From: Candidatus Eremiobacterota bacterium
GTDB taxonomy: Bacteria; Vulcanimicrobiota; Vulcanimicrobiia; Vulcanimicrobiales; Vulcanimicrobiaceae
Length of the DNA stretch: 64,000 bases
Direction of reading: 5' to 3'
Assembly (NCBI GenBank): GCA_019235885.1
Contig: JAFAKB010000049.1
Location: forward strand, 1-64,000
The position numbers and the translations under genes are program-made. Within the stretch, counting starts at the first letter, position 1. The number at the start of each line of letters is the position of its first letter. The notes beneath the pieces were generated by a model. The model ran no database searches and was not told the DNA's origin. It saw nothing but the letters and a program-made list of their open reading frames with translations. Shown piece after piece: positions 8,984 to 17,716 of the stretch.

Positions 8984-9844
8984 GTGACCGCGCACGAGTT
9001 CGAGATCGTTCCGAACGTCAGCGAGGGGCGCGCCGCCGGCGTGATCGATGCGTGCATAGCTGCGATGGAACACGAGGGCGCGCGGGTCGTGCACCGCACG
9101 AGCGATCCCGCCCATCACCGCAGCGTCATCACCGCGGTCGGCAGCGGCGCGCAGGTCGTCGCGGCGTCGGTCGCGCTCGCCCGCGTCGCGCAGGCGCGGA
9201 TCGATCTGCGCGTGCACCGCGGCGCCCATCCGCGCATCGGCGCGCTCGACGTGCTGCCGTTCGTGCCGCTCGGCGAGGCGTCGCTCGACGAGGCGGTCAC
9301 GCTCGCGCACCGCGCGGCGGCGCGGATCTGGCACGAGGTCGGCGTGCCCTCGTATCTGTACGGCGCCGCGGCGAGCGCGCCGCATCGCGAGCACCTCGCC
9401 GAGATTCGGCGCGGCGAGTTCGAAGGGCTCGCCGAGCGGCTTGCGCGCGAGGAGCGCTGGCGGTTCGACTACGGCGACGCCGCGCACGCCTCCGCCGGGG
9501 CGATCGCGATCGGGGCGCGGCCGTTTCTGATTGCGTACAACGTCGAGCTCGCGAGCGCCGACCTCGCGCTCGCTCAGCGAATTGCCAGAATACTGCGCGC
9601 CTCGAGCGGCGGCTTGCGCACGCTCAAGTGTCTCGGCTTGCGGCTCGCGCCCGACCGCGTCCAGGTTTCTTGCAACGTCACCGACGTCGACGCCGTCCCG
9701 CTCTACCGGGTGACCGAGCTGGTGCGGCGAGCGGCGGCGCGAGAGCGCGTGGCCGTGCTGCGCAGCGAGCTGATCGGGCTGGCGCCGCGGCGGGCGATCG
9801 ATCGCAGCGCGCGGGCCTACGCGGCGGCGGAACACGACCGCTAG
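8984..9844 (+). CDS. Glutamate formimidoyltransferase (FtcD N-domain type)
   Basis: Transfers a formimino group from N-formimidoyl-glutamate to tetrahydrofolate in histidine degradation, or runs the reverse formyl chemistry. 286 residues, matching the stand-alone transferase without the cyclodeaminase domain. Motifs include VPNVSEGR near the N terminus, HRTSDPAHHRSVIT, DLRVHRGAHPRIGALDVLPFVP, and a FLIAYNVEL block near residue 185. The start is the GTG at 8984. No other histidine-utilisation gene is nearby, so the pathway role is uncertain; it lies 18 bp before an M16 peptidase gene. Confidence 0.85.
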   Translation: MTAHEFEIVPNVSEGRAAGVIDACIAAMEHEGARVVHRTSDPAHHRSVITAVGSGAQVVAASVALARVAQARIDLRVHRGAHPRIGALDVLPFVPLGEASLDEAVTLAHRAAARIWHEVGVPSYLYGAAASAPHREHLAEIRRGEFEGLAERLAREERWRFDYGDAAHASAGAIAIGARPFLIAYNVELASADLALAQRIARILRASSGGLRTLKCLGLRLAPDRVQVSCNVTDVDAVPLYRVTELVRRAAARERVAVLRSELIGLAPRRAIDRSARAYAAAEHDR

Positions 9845-9862
9845 CCGTCGTATTTTCTGCGG

Positions 9863-12556
9863 ATGCCCGCTCGCCGCATCGTCACCGCGCTCTTCGCGCT
9901 TGCGCTGCTTTGTCTGCCGCTGAACCTTGCTCCGGCGCGCGCCGCGCAAAGCGTCGACGCGCCGGCCCCGCAGGCGCGCACGCTCGCCAACGGCCTGAAA
10001 GTCGTCGTCATCGAAGACCACGCCGCGCCGGTCGCGCAGGTGCACATGTGGTACCGCTTCGGCGCGCTCGACGAGACGCCCGGGAAGACCGGGCTCGCGC
10101 ACGCGCTCGAGCACATGATGTTCCGCGGCACGCGCGACCTCTCGAGCGCGGGGCTCGACGACATGACGGCGCGGCTCGGCGCCGAGGTCAACGCGCAAAC
10201 CGAGAACGAGATGACGCACTTCTTCTTCGTCGTCCCGTCCGACCGCGTTGAGACGATCGTGCACCTCGAAGCCGACCGGATGCGCGGGCTCAAGCTCGAT
10301 CCCGCCGACTGGAACCTCGAGCGCGGCGCGGTCCTCGAAGAGTACGCGCAGAAGCACAGCAACCCGGTGAGCGCGTTCATCTACGACGTCAACCAGCGCG
10401 TCTATCCGAACTCGCGGCTCGGCGAGACCTCGCTCGGCGCGAAGGCCGACATCGAGAAAGCGACCGTCGCCGACCTGCGCCGCTACTACGACGAATGGTA
10501 CCACCCGAACAACGCGACGCTCACCGTCGCCGGCGACGTGAAAGCCGCGGACGTCTTCGCGGAGGCGGAGCGCTGGTTCGGCAAGATACCTTCAGCGCCG
10601 CTCCCCGCGCGCCACACCTACGCGCTCAAGCCGGCGGTCGGCACGACGTACACCACCCGCTCGGACTTCCCGTACACGATCGTCGACGAAGCGTACGCGG
10701 CGCCGGGCAACGCCAAGCCGTACGAGCACGACCAGGTCCGCAACGACGTCGCGCTCGGCGCGATGTTCAACCCGCGCGGCCCGTTCCGCACGCTGGTCGA
10801 GCGCGGGCTCGTCCTCGACTACAACCCGACGCCGCTCGAGGACCGGCGCGCCTCCGTCGTGCACGTGATGCTGATCGTCGCGCCCGGGCACACCCCCGGC
10901 GAAGTGCGGAGCGCATACGAGAAGATCATGGCGAGCCTGCTCGCAAAGGGACTCGATCCCGATCTGTTCGCGGCCTCGAAGCGCTCCGAGCTCGCCTCGA
11001 TGACGTATGCGCGCGACTCCATCGTCGGGATCGGCGACGCGGTCGGCGCGAACATGGTCTTCCCGGGTGATACCGATCCCTCGGAGTTCGACGCGCTCTA
11101 CGGCGCGATCACGCGCGACGAGGCGACCGCCGTCGCGCGCCGCGTCTACGCGAAGGCGAGCGTCGTCGCGACGCTGCAGCCGACGCAGTTCGATCCGGAG
11201 AAGGCGAAGCCGCCGGCCGGCGTGAGCTCCTCGGTCAGCGACAACTTCGGAAACCGCACCTCGAACGGTCCGCTCGTGCAGCCGGACTGGATGAAGGCCG
11301 CGCTGGCGAAGCCGCTCACCTTGCGCAGCTCGGTCGACCCGACCGTCACCACGCTGCCGAACGGAATGCGTCTGCTGGTGCAGCGCGTTGCGACGAATCC
11401 CACCGTCTTCGTCGACGGGCTGGTGCGCACGTCGCCCTCGTTCGATCCGCCGGGGAAAGAAGGTCTGGGCGAGGTCACCTCGGCGCTGCTCGACTACGGC
11501 AGCGCGAAGTACGATTACGACGCGCAGCGCAAGCTCGCCGACGACCGCGCGGCGGAGCTCTCGTTCGGCACGGCGTTCTCGGCGCACGGCCGCGCGAGCG
11601 ATTTCGGCGTGCTGCTCGACGCGCTCGCCGACGACGTGCGCCACCCGCTCCTTCCCGCCGACAAGTTCTCGCTGGTGAAGTCGCAGCTCGCAGCGTACAC
11701 CGGCCGGCGCGCGCTGCAAGCGGGGTACGCAGCGCAGCGGCTCTTCGACGCGGCGCTCTATCCGGCCGGCGATCCGGCGCTGCGCGTCGCGACGGAGCGT
11801 TCGATCGGGAACGTCACGCTCGACGACGTCAAGGCGTATCACGCGCAGTACGTGCGCCCGGATCTGACCACGCTCGTCGTCGTCGGCGACGTCGATCCGG
11901 CGGCGGTGCGCGCAGCGGTGCAGCGCGCCTTCGGCGACTGGACCGCGAACGGGCCGAAGCCCGATCCCCACCTGCCGCCGATCCCGCTTCCGAAGCCGAC
12001 GACGCGCATCGTCACCACCGCGACGCAGGACGTCACCGTGCAGCTCGGCGCGCCGGCGCTCGCGCGCAGCTCGCCCGACTACGACCCGCTCACGCTCGCC
12101 AACGCGATCTACGGCGCGGACGGCTCGCTGGAGTCCCGGCTCTTCCGCGAAGTCCGCGAACAGCGCGGGCTCGTGTACAGCGCGGCGAGCTCGCTGGAAG
12201 CGAACCGCGACCGCGGGACGTTCACGGTCTCGTTCAGCGCGGTCCCCTCGAAGATCGATGCCGCCGAAGAGCTGGTCCGCGCCGAGCTCAAGCGCATGCA
12301 GGCCGAGGACGTCAGCGCCGAGGAGCTAGCGCGCGCCAAGACGCGCGTCGTCGCGACGGCGCTGAACGCCGAGCAGGCGACGAGCGCGATCGCGGGCGAC
12401 CTGCTGCGGATCGGCCTGGACGACCTCGCGCCGACATACTACGCCACGCTCGCCGACCGCTACGCCTCGATCACCGCGGCCGACGTGCGCCGCGCGGCGC
12501 AGACCTACTTCCATCCCGACAACCTGGTCGAGGTCCGCATCGGCCCGCCGGGCTGA
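9863..12556 (+). CDS. M16 family zinc peptidase, exported, two-domain
   Basis: 897 residues with a signal peptide (hydrophobic core ALFALALLCLPLNLAP, likely cleavage near ARA-AQ). The N-terminal M16 unit has the inverted zinc motif HALEH (His80, Glu83, His84) and the downstream glutamate region NAQTENEMTHFFF. The second M16 unit begins near residue 490 (TTLPNGMRLLVQRV) and has no HxxEH, so it is the inactive partner domain. It contains the substrate-binding REQRGLVYSAASSLE. This matches the fused heterodimer layout of bacterial M16B peptidases (PqqL/YmxG-like). It likely degrades peptides in the periplasm. Confidence 0.9.
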   Translation: MPARRIVTALFALALLCLPLNLAPARAAQSVDAPAPQARTLANGLKVVVIEDHAAPVAQVHMWYRFGALDETPGKTGLAHALEHMMFRGTRDLSSAGLDDMTARLGAEVNAQTENEMTHFFFVVPSDRVETIVHLEADRMRGLKLDPADWNLERGAVLEEYAQKHSNPVSAFIYDVNQRVYPNSRLGETSLGAKADIEKATVADLRRYYDEWYHPNNATLTVAGDVKAADVFAEAERWFGKIPSAPLPARHTYALKPAVGTTYTTRSDFPYTIVDEAYAAPGNAKPYEHDQVRNDVALGAMFNPRGPFRTLVERGLVLDYNPTPLEDRRASVVHVMLIVAPGHTPGEVRSAYEKIMASLLAKGLDPDLFAASKRSELASMTYARDSIVGIGDAVGANMVFPGDTDPSEFDALYGAITRDEATAVARRVYAKASVVATLQPTQFDPEKAKPPAGVSSSVSDNFGNRTSNGPLVQPDWMKAALAKPLTLRSSVDPTVTTLPNGMRLLVQRVATNPTVFVDGLVRTSPSFDPPGKEGLGEVTSALLDYGSAKYDYDAQRKLADDRAAELSFGTAFSAHGRASDFGVLLDALADDVRHPLLPADKFSLVKSQLAAYTGRRALQAGYAAQRLFDAALYPAGDPALRVATERSIGNVTLDDVKAYHAQYVRPDLTTLVVVGDVDPAAVRAAVQRAFGDWTANGPKPDPHLPPIPLPKPTTRIVTTATQDVTVQLGAPALARSSPDYDPLTLANAIYGADGSLESRLFREVREQRGLVYSAASSLEANRDRGTFTVSFSAVPSKIDAAEELVRAELKRMQAEDVSAEELARAKTRVVATALNAEQATSAIAGDLLRIGLDDLAPTYYATLADRYASITAADVRRAAQTYFHPDNLVEVRIGPPG

Positions 12557-12559
12557 GTT

Positions 12560-15022
12560 TCATTCCAAGCCCAGGGGCCGCTGCAGCGTCACTGGGACCA
12601 GCATCGGCCGGCGATCAAGGATTTCGCGGCGCTCATATCCCCACATGCCGTCAAGCCGCTCGGTCCCCGTCGTCTTCTCGAGACCTTCCGAGACCATTCG
12701 CAGCCCTTCCAAGATGCCCGGAACGAGAATGAGACGGCCGGCGGCGTCGCGCGGAAGTTGCCAGCGGAAGCTCTGCAGCGTTCCGATTTCCACCATCGAC
12801 TCTTGCATCATCCCGTGCAGCGCGCGAAGACGAAACAGGACGGCGAGCAAACCGCAGGTCGAGAAGAAGCTGTAGGGCTCCATTTCTCCTATCAGTGCGC
12901 GGAGATCCTCCTCGGTGCGCACGGTTCGAACGCGATCGCGCAGATCGTCCCTGTCGTTCCCGGCACTTGAGACGATTGCGTGCGGACGCACGTCGATGAA
13001 TCCGCCGGTTGCGAGATTGAAATCGCGATACATCTGATAGGAGCATCGGTTCCGACTGCGCTGATGAAGCGTACGCAGCTCCTCGCTGAGCCTCGACTCA
13101 TGCGTGAAGAATAGCTCGAGCGGTGCGATATAGTATCCCGTCCGAAGCTGGTTGACGCCGTGTTCGTCGGCAAACACAATGGGCGAGCCGAGCGACGGAA
13201 TCGCCCACACCGCGTGCAGAGCCCTGCTCAGAACACGCTGCTTCGCATCGCGGCGCTTCGGGAAGAGCTCTTCCCCCGTCGGTCGCAGCAGTGGCTCCAA
13301 ATCTTGGACCGAGTCCGCGCTGACGAGACGCCGCAAGTCGGATGCGAGCGATTCAACGCGCCATGATGCGACGGTCTCGAGCGTCAGCGTGTCACTGTGC
13401 TCGATGAAAAAGGCTTCGGGATCGAACCGCTGCAGGTCGACGTACGGGTCGATTGCGTTGACGTCGAACGTGCGCAGACGGTGGAGCAGGATGAACAGTG
13501 CAAGCGTGTGCAGCTCGCCCTGATGCTTCGCGGAGCCGAGATCCTGGAGCGCCATCGGGTCGAGCCCAGAGAGCTGTGCTTGCCGCAGCCGGTCCTGGCT
13601 GAGAAAGTCGAACACCTGCCGCGAGTTGTCGCTTTCGGTGTAGTAGCATACGTGCTCGGGGAACCATGGCGACTGGTTGTCGTCCTTTAGGAGAGCCATG
13701 CGTGCAAGGACCAACCCGAGCTCCGATGTGGAGGCCACGCGCATGACGCGGTAGAGCGCGTCGGCGTTCGCAACGCTGAAGAACCCGTTCTCGCCACTGC
13801 GCAGCGCGTACGATGGTACGATCTCTTCACCTTCGTCGAACTTCACGGCTTTGCGTTGGGTGGCGTCAAGGGTGACCGTGATCGGCTGGAACCAGCGCAA
13901 AAAGCGCGGCTTGCGCTCGCCGGGATCCTCTTTTCGCATCCGTCCGGAACGCTCGGGTGGCTCCCGGATCGGCCGCATCTCCTCAGGCATGTCGTCCAGC
14001 CGTTGCCGCAGCCCGGAATGGAGCGGGATGTGCTCGCGTATGCGAACCTCGTCGACACCGATCGCGGCGGCGGTGATCAGCACGTTGATGCCGGCCTTGA
14101 CGTACCGCTGCGTGAGCGCCGCCGCATATTGCTGCTTCTCCGCGAGCTTCTCGTCGTGCGCGCTGTGCGCGAAGCCAAGCCGGATCGAAATGCGGCCAGT
14201 GTGGTCTTCGTCGTACATCCCGCCGACCGCGGTGGTGTGCGCGATCACGAGGGTCTCCGTGAGGTCATCGCGTACGTGCGTGAGATCGTCCTGCAGAATG
14301 GCGACGAAATGCTCCTTCAGCTTCTCCACCTCGGGGGCGAAGCCGTCGATCAGTTCCGCGACGACGTCCAAATTGCGCTCGTGATAGCTCAGCAAGGTGG
14401 GGATCGGAATGCCGATCGTGACGGAGCGGAATCGCTCGACCCGCCGGTCCCCCCGCCACTGGCCCCGATATTCCGTGAGCCATCTGCTGAACGGATCGGT
14501 CGGCACGGCCTTTGCGAGGTCCGCGCCGATGCGCTCGGGGGAGTTTTCGATGCGCCCTCCGAGGCCTTCTAGCACGGCGGGCAGCCGCTCGCGACGTTGC
14601 CGTTCCGGCAGTTGCGCAAACGGTTTCAGCTTCGGGAGAGCGTCGATCTCGAATCGCTCGAGCGCGATGAAGACGCCGCTGTGAGTCAGATATCCGTGGT
14701 GCATCGGCGTCGGCGGCTTCATCTCCGGGTGCCGCGACTGAACGTACCGGAACAAGCGCTTCGTGAAGACCTGGATCTCTTTGGGACTTGCGCCGGTGGC
14801 GACGATGATGGGAACGTCTTCGTCGGCTGGCGGCGCCACGCACAGCATCTCCTCGTACATCGAAAGAAGCTCGAGCACCGCGGTCCCGCCGACTCCTCCC
14901 GTGCCTCCGAAAAAGACGTGCACGTCTCGGTATCGCTCACCGCTGCGCGCGGCGTCGACGAGCAGTGGTCCAAGCCGCTCTTTTTTGAAGCCCAAAATAC
15001 CCTCCTCGTAGGGCCAATCCAA
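12560..15022 (-). CDS. Large protein of unknown function with a glycine-rich nucleotide-binding-like N terminus
   Basis: 820 residues; I do not recognise the family. Near residues 33-50 it has VHVFFGGTGGVGGTAVLELL, a beta-turn-alpha with GGTGGVGG. This resembles either a Rossmann dinucleotide loop or the tubulin-type G-box. A second hydrophobic strand (VPIIVATGASPKE) follows. The remainder is soluble and helix-rich, with no signal peptide or membrane segment. The only usable start near the 5' end is a TTG at 15022 with no good ribosome site, so the start is weak; an in-frame TTG nine codons later is an alternative. Base composition is less GC-rich than neighbours, and it converges on the M16 gene with a 3-bp gap. 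It may have been acquired horizontally. Confidence 0.7.
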   Translation of the reverse strand: MDWPYEEGILGFKKERLGPLLVDAARSGERYRDVHVFFGGTGGVGGTAVLELLSMYEEMLCVAPPADEDVPIIVATGASPKEIQVFTKRLFRYVQSRHPEMKPPTPMHHGYLTHSGVFIALERFEIDALPKLKPFAQLPERQRRERLPAVLEGLGGRIENSPERIGADLAKAVPTDPFSRWLTEYRGQWRGDRRVERFRSVTIGIPIPTLLSYHERNLDVVAELIDGFAPEVEKLKEHFVAILQDDLTHVRDDLTETLVIAHTTAVGGMYDEDHTGRISIRLGFAHSAHDEKLAEKQQYAAALTQRYVKAGINVLITAAAIGVDEVRIREHIPLHSGLRQRLDDMPEEMRPIREPPERSGRMRKEDPGERKPRFLRWFQPITVTLDATQRKAVKFDEGEEIVPSYALRSGENGFFSVANADALYRVMRVASTSELGLVLARMALLKDDNQSPWFPEHVCYYTESDNSRQVFDFLSQDRLRQAQLSGLDPMALQDLGSAKHQGELHTLALFILLHRLRTFDVNAIDPYVDLQRFDPEAFFIEHSDTLTLETVASWRVESLASDLRRLVSADSVQDLEPLLRPTGEELFPKRRDAKQRVLSRALHAVWAIPSLGSPIVFADEHGVNQLRTGYYIAPLELFFTHESRLSEELRTLHQRSRNRCSYQMYRDFNLATGGFIDVRPHAIVSSAGNDRDDLRDRVRTVRTEEDLRALIGEMEPYSFFSTCGLLAVLFRLRALHGMMQESMVEIGTLQSFRWQLPRDAAGRLILVPGILEGLRMVSEGLEKTTGTERLDGMWGYERREILDRRPMLVPVTLQRPLGLE

Positions 15023-15085
15023 GGGGGACGAGCTGGCCGTTTCGTGTCACCGCCCGGCCTACCATCCTACGCAGCCGGCACGCAG

Positions 15086-15142
15086 CTAAGGAATTAGTTG
15101 ACAGCCGCACGGCACTCGAGTATCCTGCTACTAATTTCTTAG
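15086..15142 (+). promoter_or_regulatory. blaI-1 promoter with paired BlaI-type operators
   Basis: A strong sigma-70 promoter is visible: TTGACA (15098-15103), 17-bp spacer, TATCCT (15121-15126). It is bracketed by two matching 12-bp dyads of the form CTAA-N4-TTAG: one at 15086-15097 touching the -35, the other at 15131-15142 over the predicted start site. The two 13-bp arms match at 12 positions in inverted orientation. Paired AT-rich dyads flanking the promoter are the classic layout for autorepression by BlaI/MecI, here with a different core from the known TACA/TGTA operator. Confidence 0.8.
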
Positions 15143-15164
15143 CAGCTTGCCCCGGAGGACCCAC

Positions 15165-15551
15165 GTGGCCCGTCGCCGCACGCATGGTTTGACCGACGCG
15201 GAGCTTCGGCTCATGGAGGTTCTCTGGCGAGACGGACCGGCGAAGGTGAGCGACGTCGTGGACGCGCTCCCGCCGCCGGCGCTCTCGTACAGCAGCGTGC
15301 TGACGACGCTGCGCATCCTCGAGCGCAAGGGCTACGTCGCGCACGAGCAGCTCGACCGCGCGTATCTCTACCGTGCGGTGGTGGCGCGCGAAGCCGCCGC
15401 GGAAACCGCGGTCGGCCACCTCGTGAACCGCTTCTTCTCCGACTCGCCGGTCGAGCTCGCGCTGCAGCTCGTCGAGCGCGACCGCCCCTCCGAGGACGAG
15501 CTGCAGCGGCTCAGAGCGCTGATCGAACGCTACGAGGAGGATGCGTCATGA
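15165..15551 (+). CDS. BlaI/MecI family winged-helix repressor
   Basis: 128 residues. The start is the GTG at 15165 because GGAGGA lies at 15154-15159, five bases upstream; a TTG at 15147 is in frame but has no such site. The winged helix (LTDAELRLMEVLWRDGP, then LSYSSVLTTLRILERKGYV) and the C-terminal dimerisation helix (FFSDSPVELALQLVE) follow the BlaI pattern. In known systems BlaI is cleaved after the partner M56 protease senses a ligand. That partner gene follows with a four-base overlap (ATGA), and paired dyads flank the promoter, so autoregulation is likely. Confidence 0.9.
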   Translation: MARRRTHGLTDAELRLMEVLWRDGPAKVSDVVDALPPPALSYSSVLTTLRILERKGYVAHEQLDRAYLYRAVVAREAAAETAVGHLVNRFFSDSPVELALQLVERDRPSEDELQRLRALIERYEEDAS

Positions 15552-17716
15552 CGCCGTTCGTTCCGGCCGGGATCGAGTCGCCGGCGCTCGCCGTCGTCGC
15601 GTACATCGTCGACAGCGCGTGGGAAGCAGTGGCGATCGTCGCGCTCGCGGCGCTGGTGATCCGGCTGTTCAAGCGCGCCAACGCGACGACGCGCTACGCC
15701 GTCTGGTACATCGCGCTGCTCGCCGTCATCGTGCTGCCGGCGGTGACGGTGGCCGCGATGTTGCTCGCGCCGCACGCGCTCGCGCAAGGACCGCGAATCG
15801 CGCTGCCGCACGCCGTGACGCTGATCGCCGCGGCGCTGTGGGGCGTCGGCGCGCTGGCCGGGCTGCTACGGATCGCGGTGGGCTACGCCGCGCTCGCGAA
15901 GCTTCAGCGCGACGCGCTTCCGCTGCCGCCCGGCTACCGCGAGGCGATGCCGCTGTGGGAAGAGTCGATCGGGCGCGGCCGCGAGACGCGGCTGTGCGTT
16001 TCCTCGAACGTCGCGGTGCCGGTCGCGGTCGGCCTCTTCGACGGCATGATCTTGATGCCCGACCACCTGCTCGAAAGCTTCGACCGCGCCGACGTCGACC
16101 GCTTCAGCCTGCACGAGATGGCGCACTTGCAGCGCCGCGACGACTGGACGTGCGCGCTCGAGCGGATCGCGTGCGCGGTGCTCTTCTTCAACCCCGCCGT
16201 GCGCTGGATCGCGCGCCAGCTCGACCTCGAGCGCGAGGTCGCGTGCGACGACTGGGTCGTCGCGCAGACGCGCGAGGTGCGCCCGTACGCGGTCGGGCTC
16301 ACGAAGATGGCCGAGGCGACGAAGTGGCCGCACCGAGCGGTTCCGACCCCGGCAATCTTCGCCTCGCGCAAGAGCATCTCGATTCGCATCGAGCGGCTGC
16401 TGAACAAGCACCGCGACGTGCGCCCCACGCTGACCGGCGGCCCCGCCGTCGCGTGCGGCGCGGCGATCCTAGCCGCCTCGGCGGTGCTGCTCTCCGTCGC
16501 GCCGGTGATCGGCAGCGTCAACACGGCGGCCGCGCCGCTGGAGGTGGGCAAAGCGCAGCCCGGACCAGCGATGCGAAGAAAGCAGCCGGTGAAGCCGCCT
16601 GCGCTCGCGCACGCAAAGTGGCCGGCTCGCGTGGCGGTCGATTCGGGGCTCGCGGGGAGGACGCGGCATCCGCTCGAGACGGTGAACGCGCAGGTCTCCG
16701 CCAATACGCAGGTCTCCGCCGCCAATGCGCAGGTCGCCGCCTCCAACGCGCGCGTGGCCGCCGCGCGCCGGGACGTCACAGCGTCCACCGCGCGCATTGC
16801 GGCCGCGAACGCGCATCTCAAGAGACAGCTGAAAACGTCGAGCGCGGTGCTCGCGACGTCGAATGGATTCGTCGTGACCTCGAACGGACAAGTTGCGAGG
16901 TCGAACGCCGACGTCGCCGCGGCGAACGCGCTCGTCGCGGCAGCGAACGGGCGGCTGAAGACGACTACCCTCACGATCGACACGGCGCATCATCACGCCA
17001 TGATGATCCCGCCCTTGAACGGCACGGCCGAGCTCGAAGTGTTGCAGCACCGGCTCATGCAGTCGCAGCATGCCGTCGAGCTGCAAAGCGTCGCGCCGCT
17101 TCCGCGGGAGCGGCTGATGGCCGTTTCCGGGCAGCTCGCACAAGTGATGGCGCAGGCGGCGCCGCAGCCGCATCCGCAGCCGAGACGCGCGGACTATCTC
17201 GACGCGCTCTCGGCCGCCGGCTACGCGAACCTCAGTGCCGACGACATGATCGCGCTGCACGACAACGGCGTAAGCGGCAGCTTGATCGTCGCGTCGGCGC
17301 GCTACTTCAACCCGCGGCCGAGCGTGAAGGAGCTCATCGCGCTCTCTACCTCCGGCGTGTCGGGAACCTACATCGAGGAGCTCAGCCGATACGGCTTGCG
17401 CGCCGGGCCGAGCGACGTCCGCGCATACACGCTGAACGGCGTCTCGGCGCCGTACGCGGCGATCGTGCTGCACGCCTATCCGATGCTGGGCACGTCCTCG
17501 GTGATCCAGCTCATGCAGAACGGCGTTCCCTCGCGGCTCGTCGCCGGGCTGCGCGAGCGCGGCTATGCGCCGACGCTCTCGGAGATCGTGGAGCTTGCGC
17601 AGCACGGCGTCTCGCTCGAGTACGTCGACGCGGTGAACGCGCATCGCGGCGCGCGGATGAGCCTGCCGGAGATCGTCAAGCTCCACGACCACGGGGTGAG
17701 CGCCGATGCGAGCTAA
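15548..17716 (+). CDS. BlaR1-like M56 membrane zinc protease with coiled-coil and HGV-repeat sensor region
   Basis: 722 residues. Predicted membrane helices lie at about 15-38, 50-75 and 85-108. The cytosolic M56 domain has HEMAHLQRRDDW (His189, Glu190, His193), and a fourth helix is at about 297-318. Instead of a penicillin-binding sensor, the C-terminal half has an alanine-rich heptad region (units like VAASNAR/VAAANAL, about 375-475). It is followed by about six ~26-residue repeats with the pattern Y..LS..D/E.I.L...GVS...I (about 555-722). The gene overlaps blaI upstream and the next repeat-protein gene downstream by 11 bp. The repeats match those of that protein, so the sensor probably reads a self-like protein partner; this is inference. 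Confidence 0.85.
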   Translation: MTPFVPAGIESPALAVVAYIVDSAWEAVAIVALAALVIRLFKRANATTRYAVWYIALLAVIVLPAVTVAAMLLAPHALAQGPRIALPHAVTLIAAALWGVGALAGLLRIAVGYAALAKLQRDALPLPPGYREAMPLWEESIGRGRETRLCVSSNVAVPVAVGLFDGMILMPDHLLESFDRADVDRFSLHEMAHLQRRDDWTCALERIACAVLFFNPAVRWIARQLDLEREVACDDWVVAQTREVRPYAVGLTKMAEATKWPHRAVPTPAIFASRKSISIRIERLLNKHRDVRPTLTGGPAVACGAAILAASAVLLSVAPVIGSVNTAAAPLEVGKAQPGPAMRRKQPVKPPALAHAKWPARVAVDSGLAGRTRHPLETVNAQVSANTQVSAANAQVAASNARVAAARRDVTASTARIAAANAHLKRQLKTSSAVLATSNGFVVTSNGQVARSNADVAAANALVAAANGRLKTTTLTIDTAHHHAMMIPPLNGTAELEVLQHRLMQSQHAVELQSVAPLPRERLMAVSGQLAQVMAQAAPQPHPQPRRADYLDALSAAGYANLSADDMIALHDNGVSGSLIVASARYFNPRPSVKELIALSTSGVSGTYIEELSRYGLRAGPSDVRAYTLNGVSAPYAAIVLHAYPMLGTSSVIQLMQNGVPSRLVAGLRERGYAPTLSEIVELAQHGVSLEYVDAVNAHRGARMSLPEIVKLHDHGVSADAS

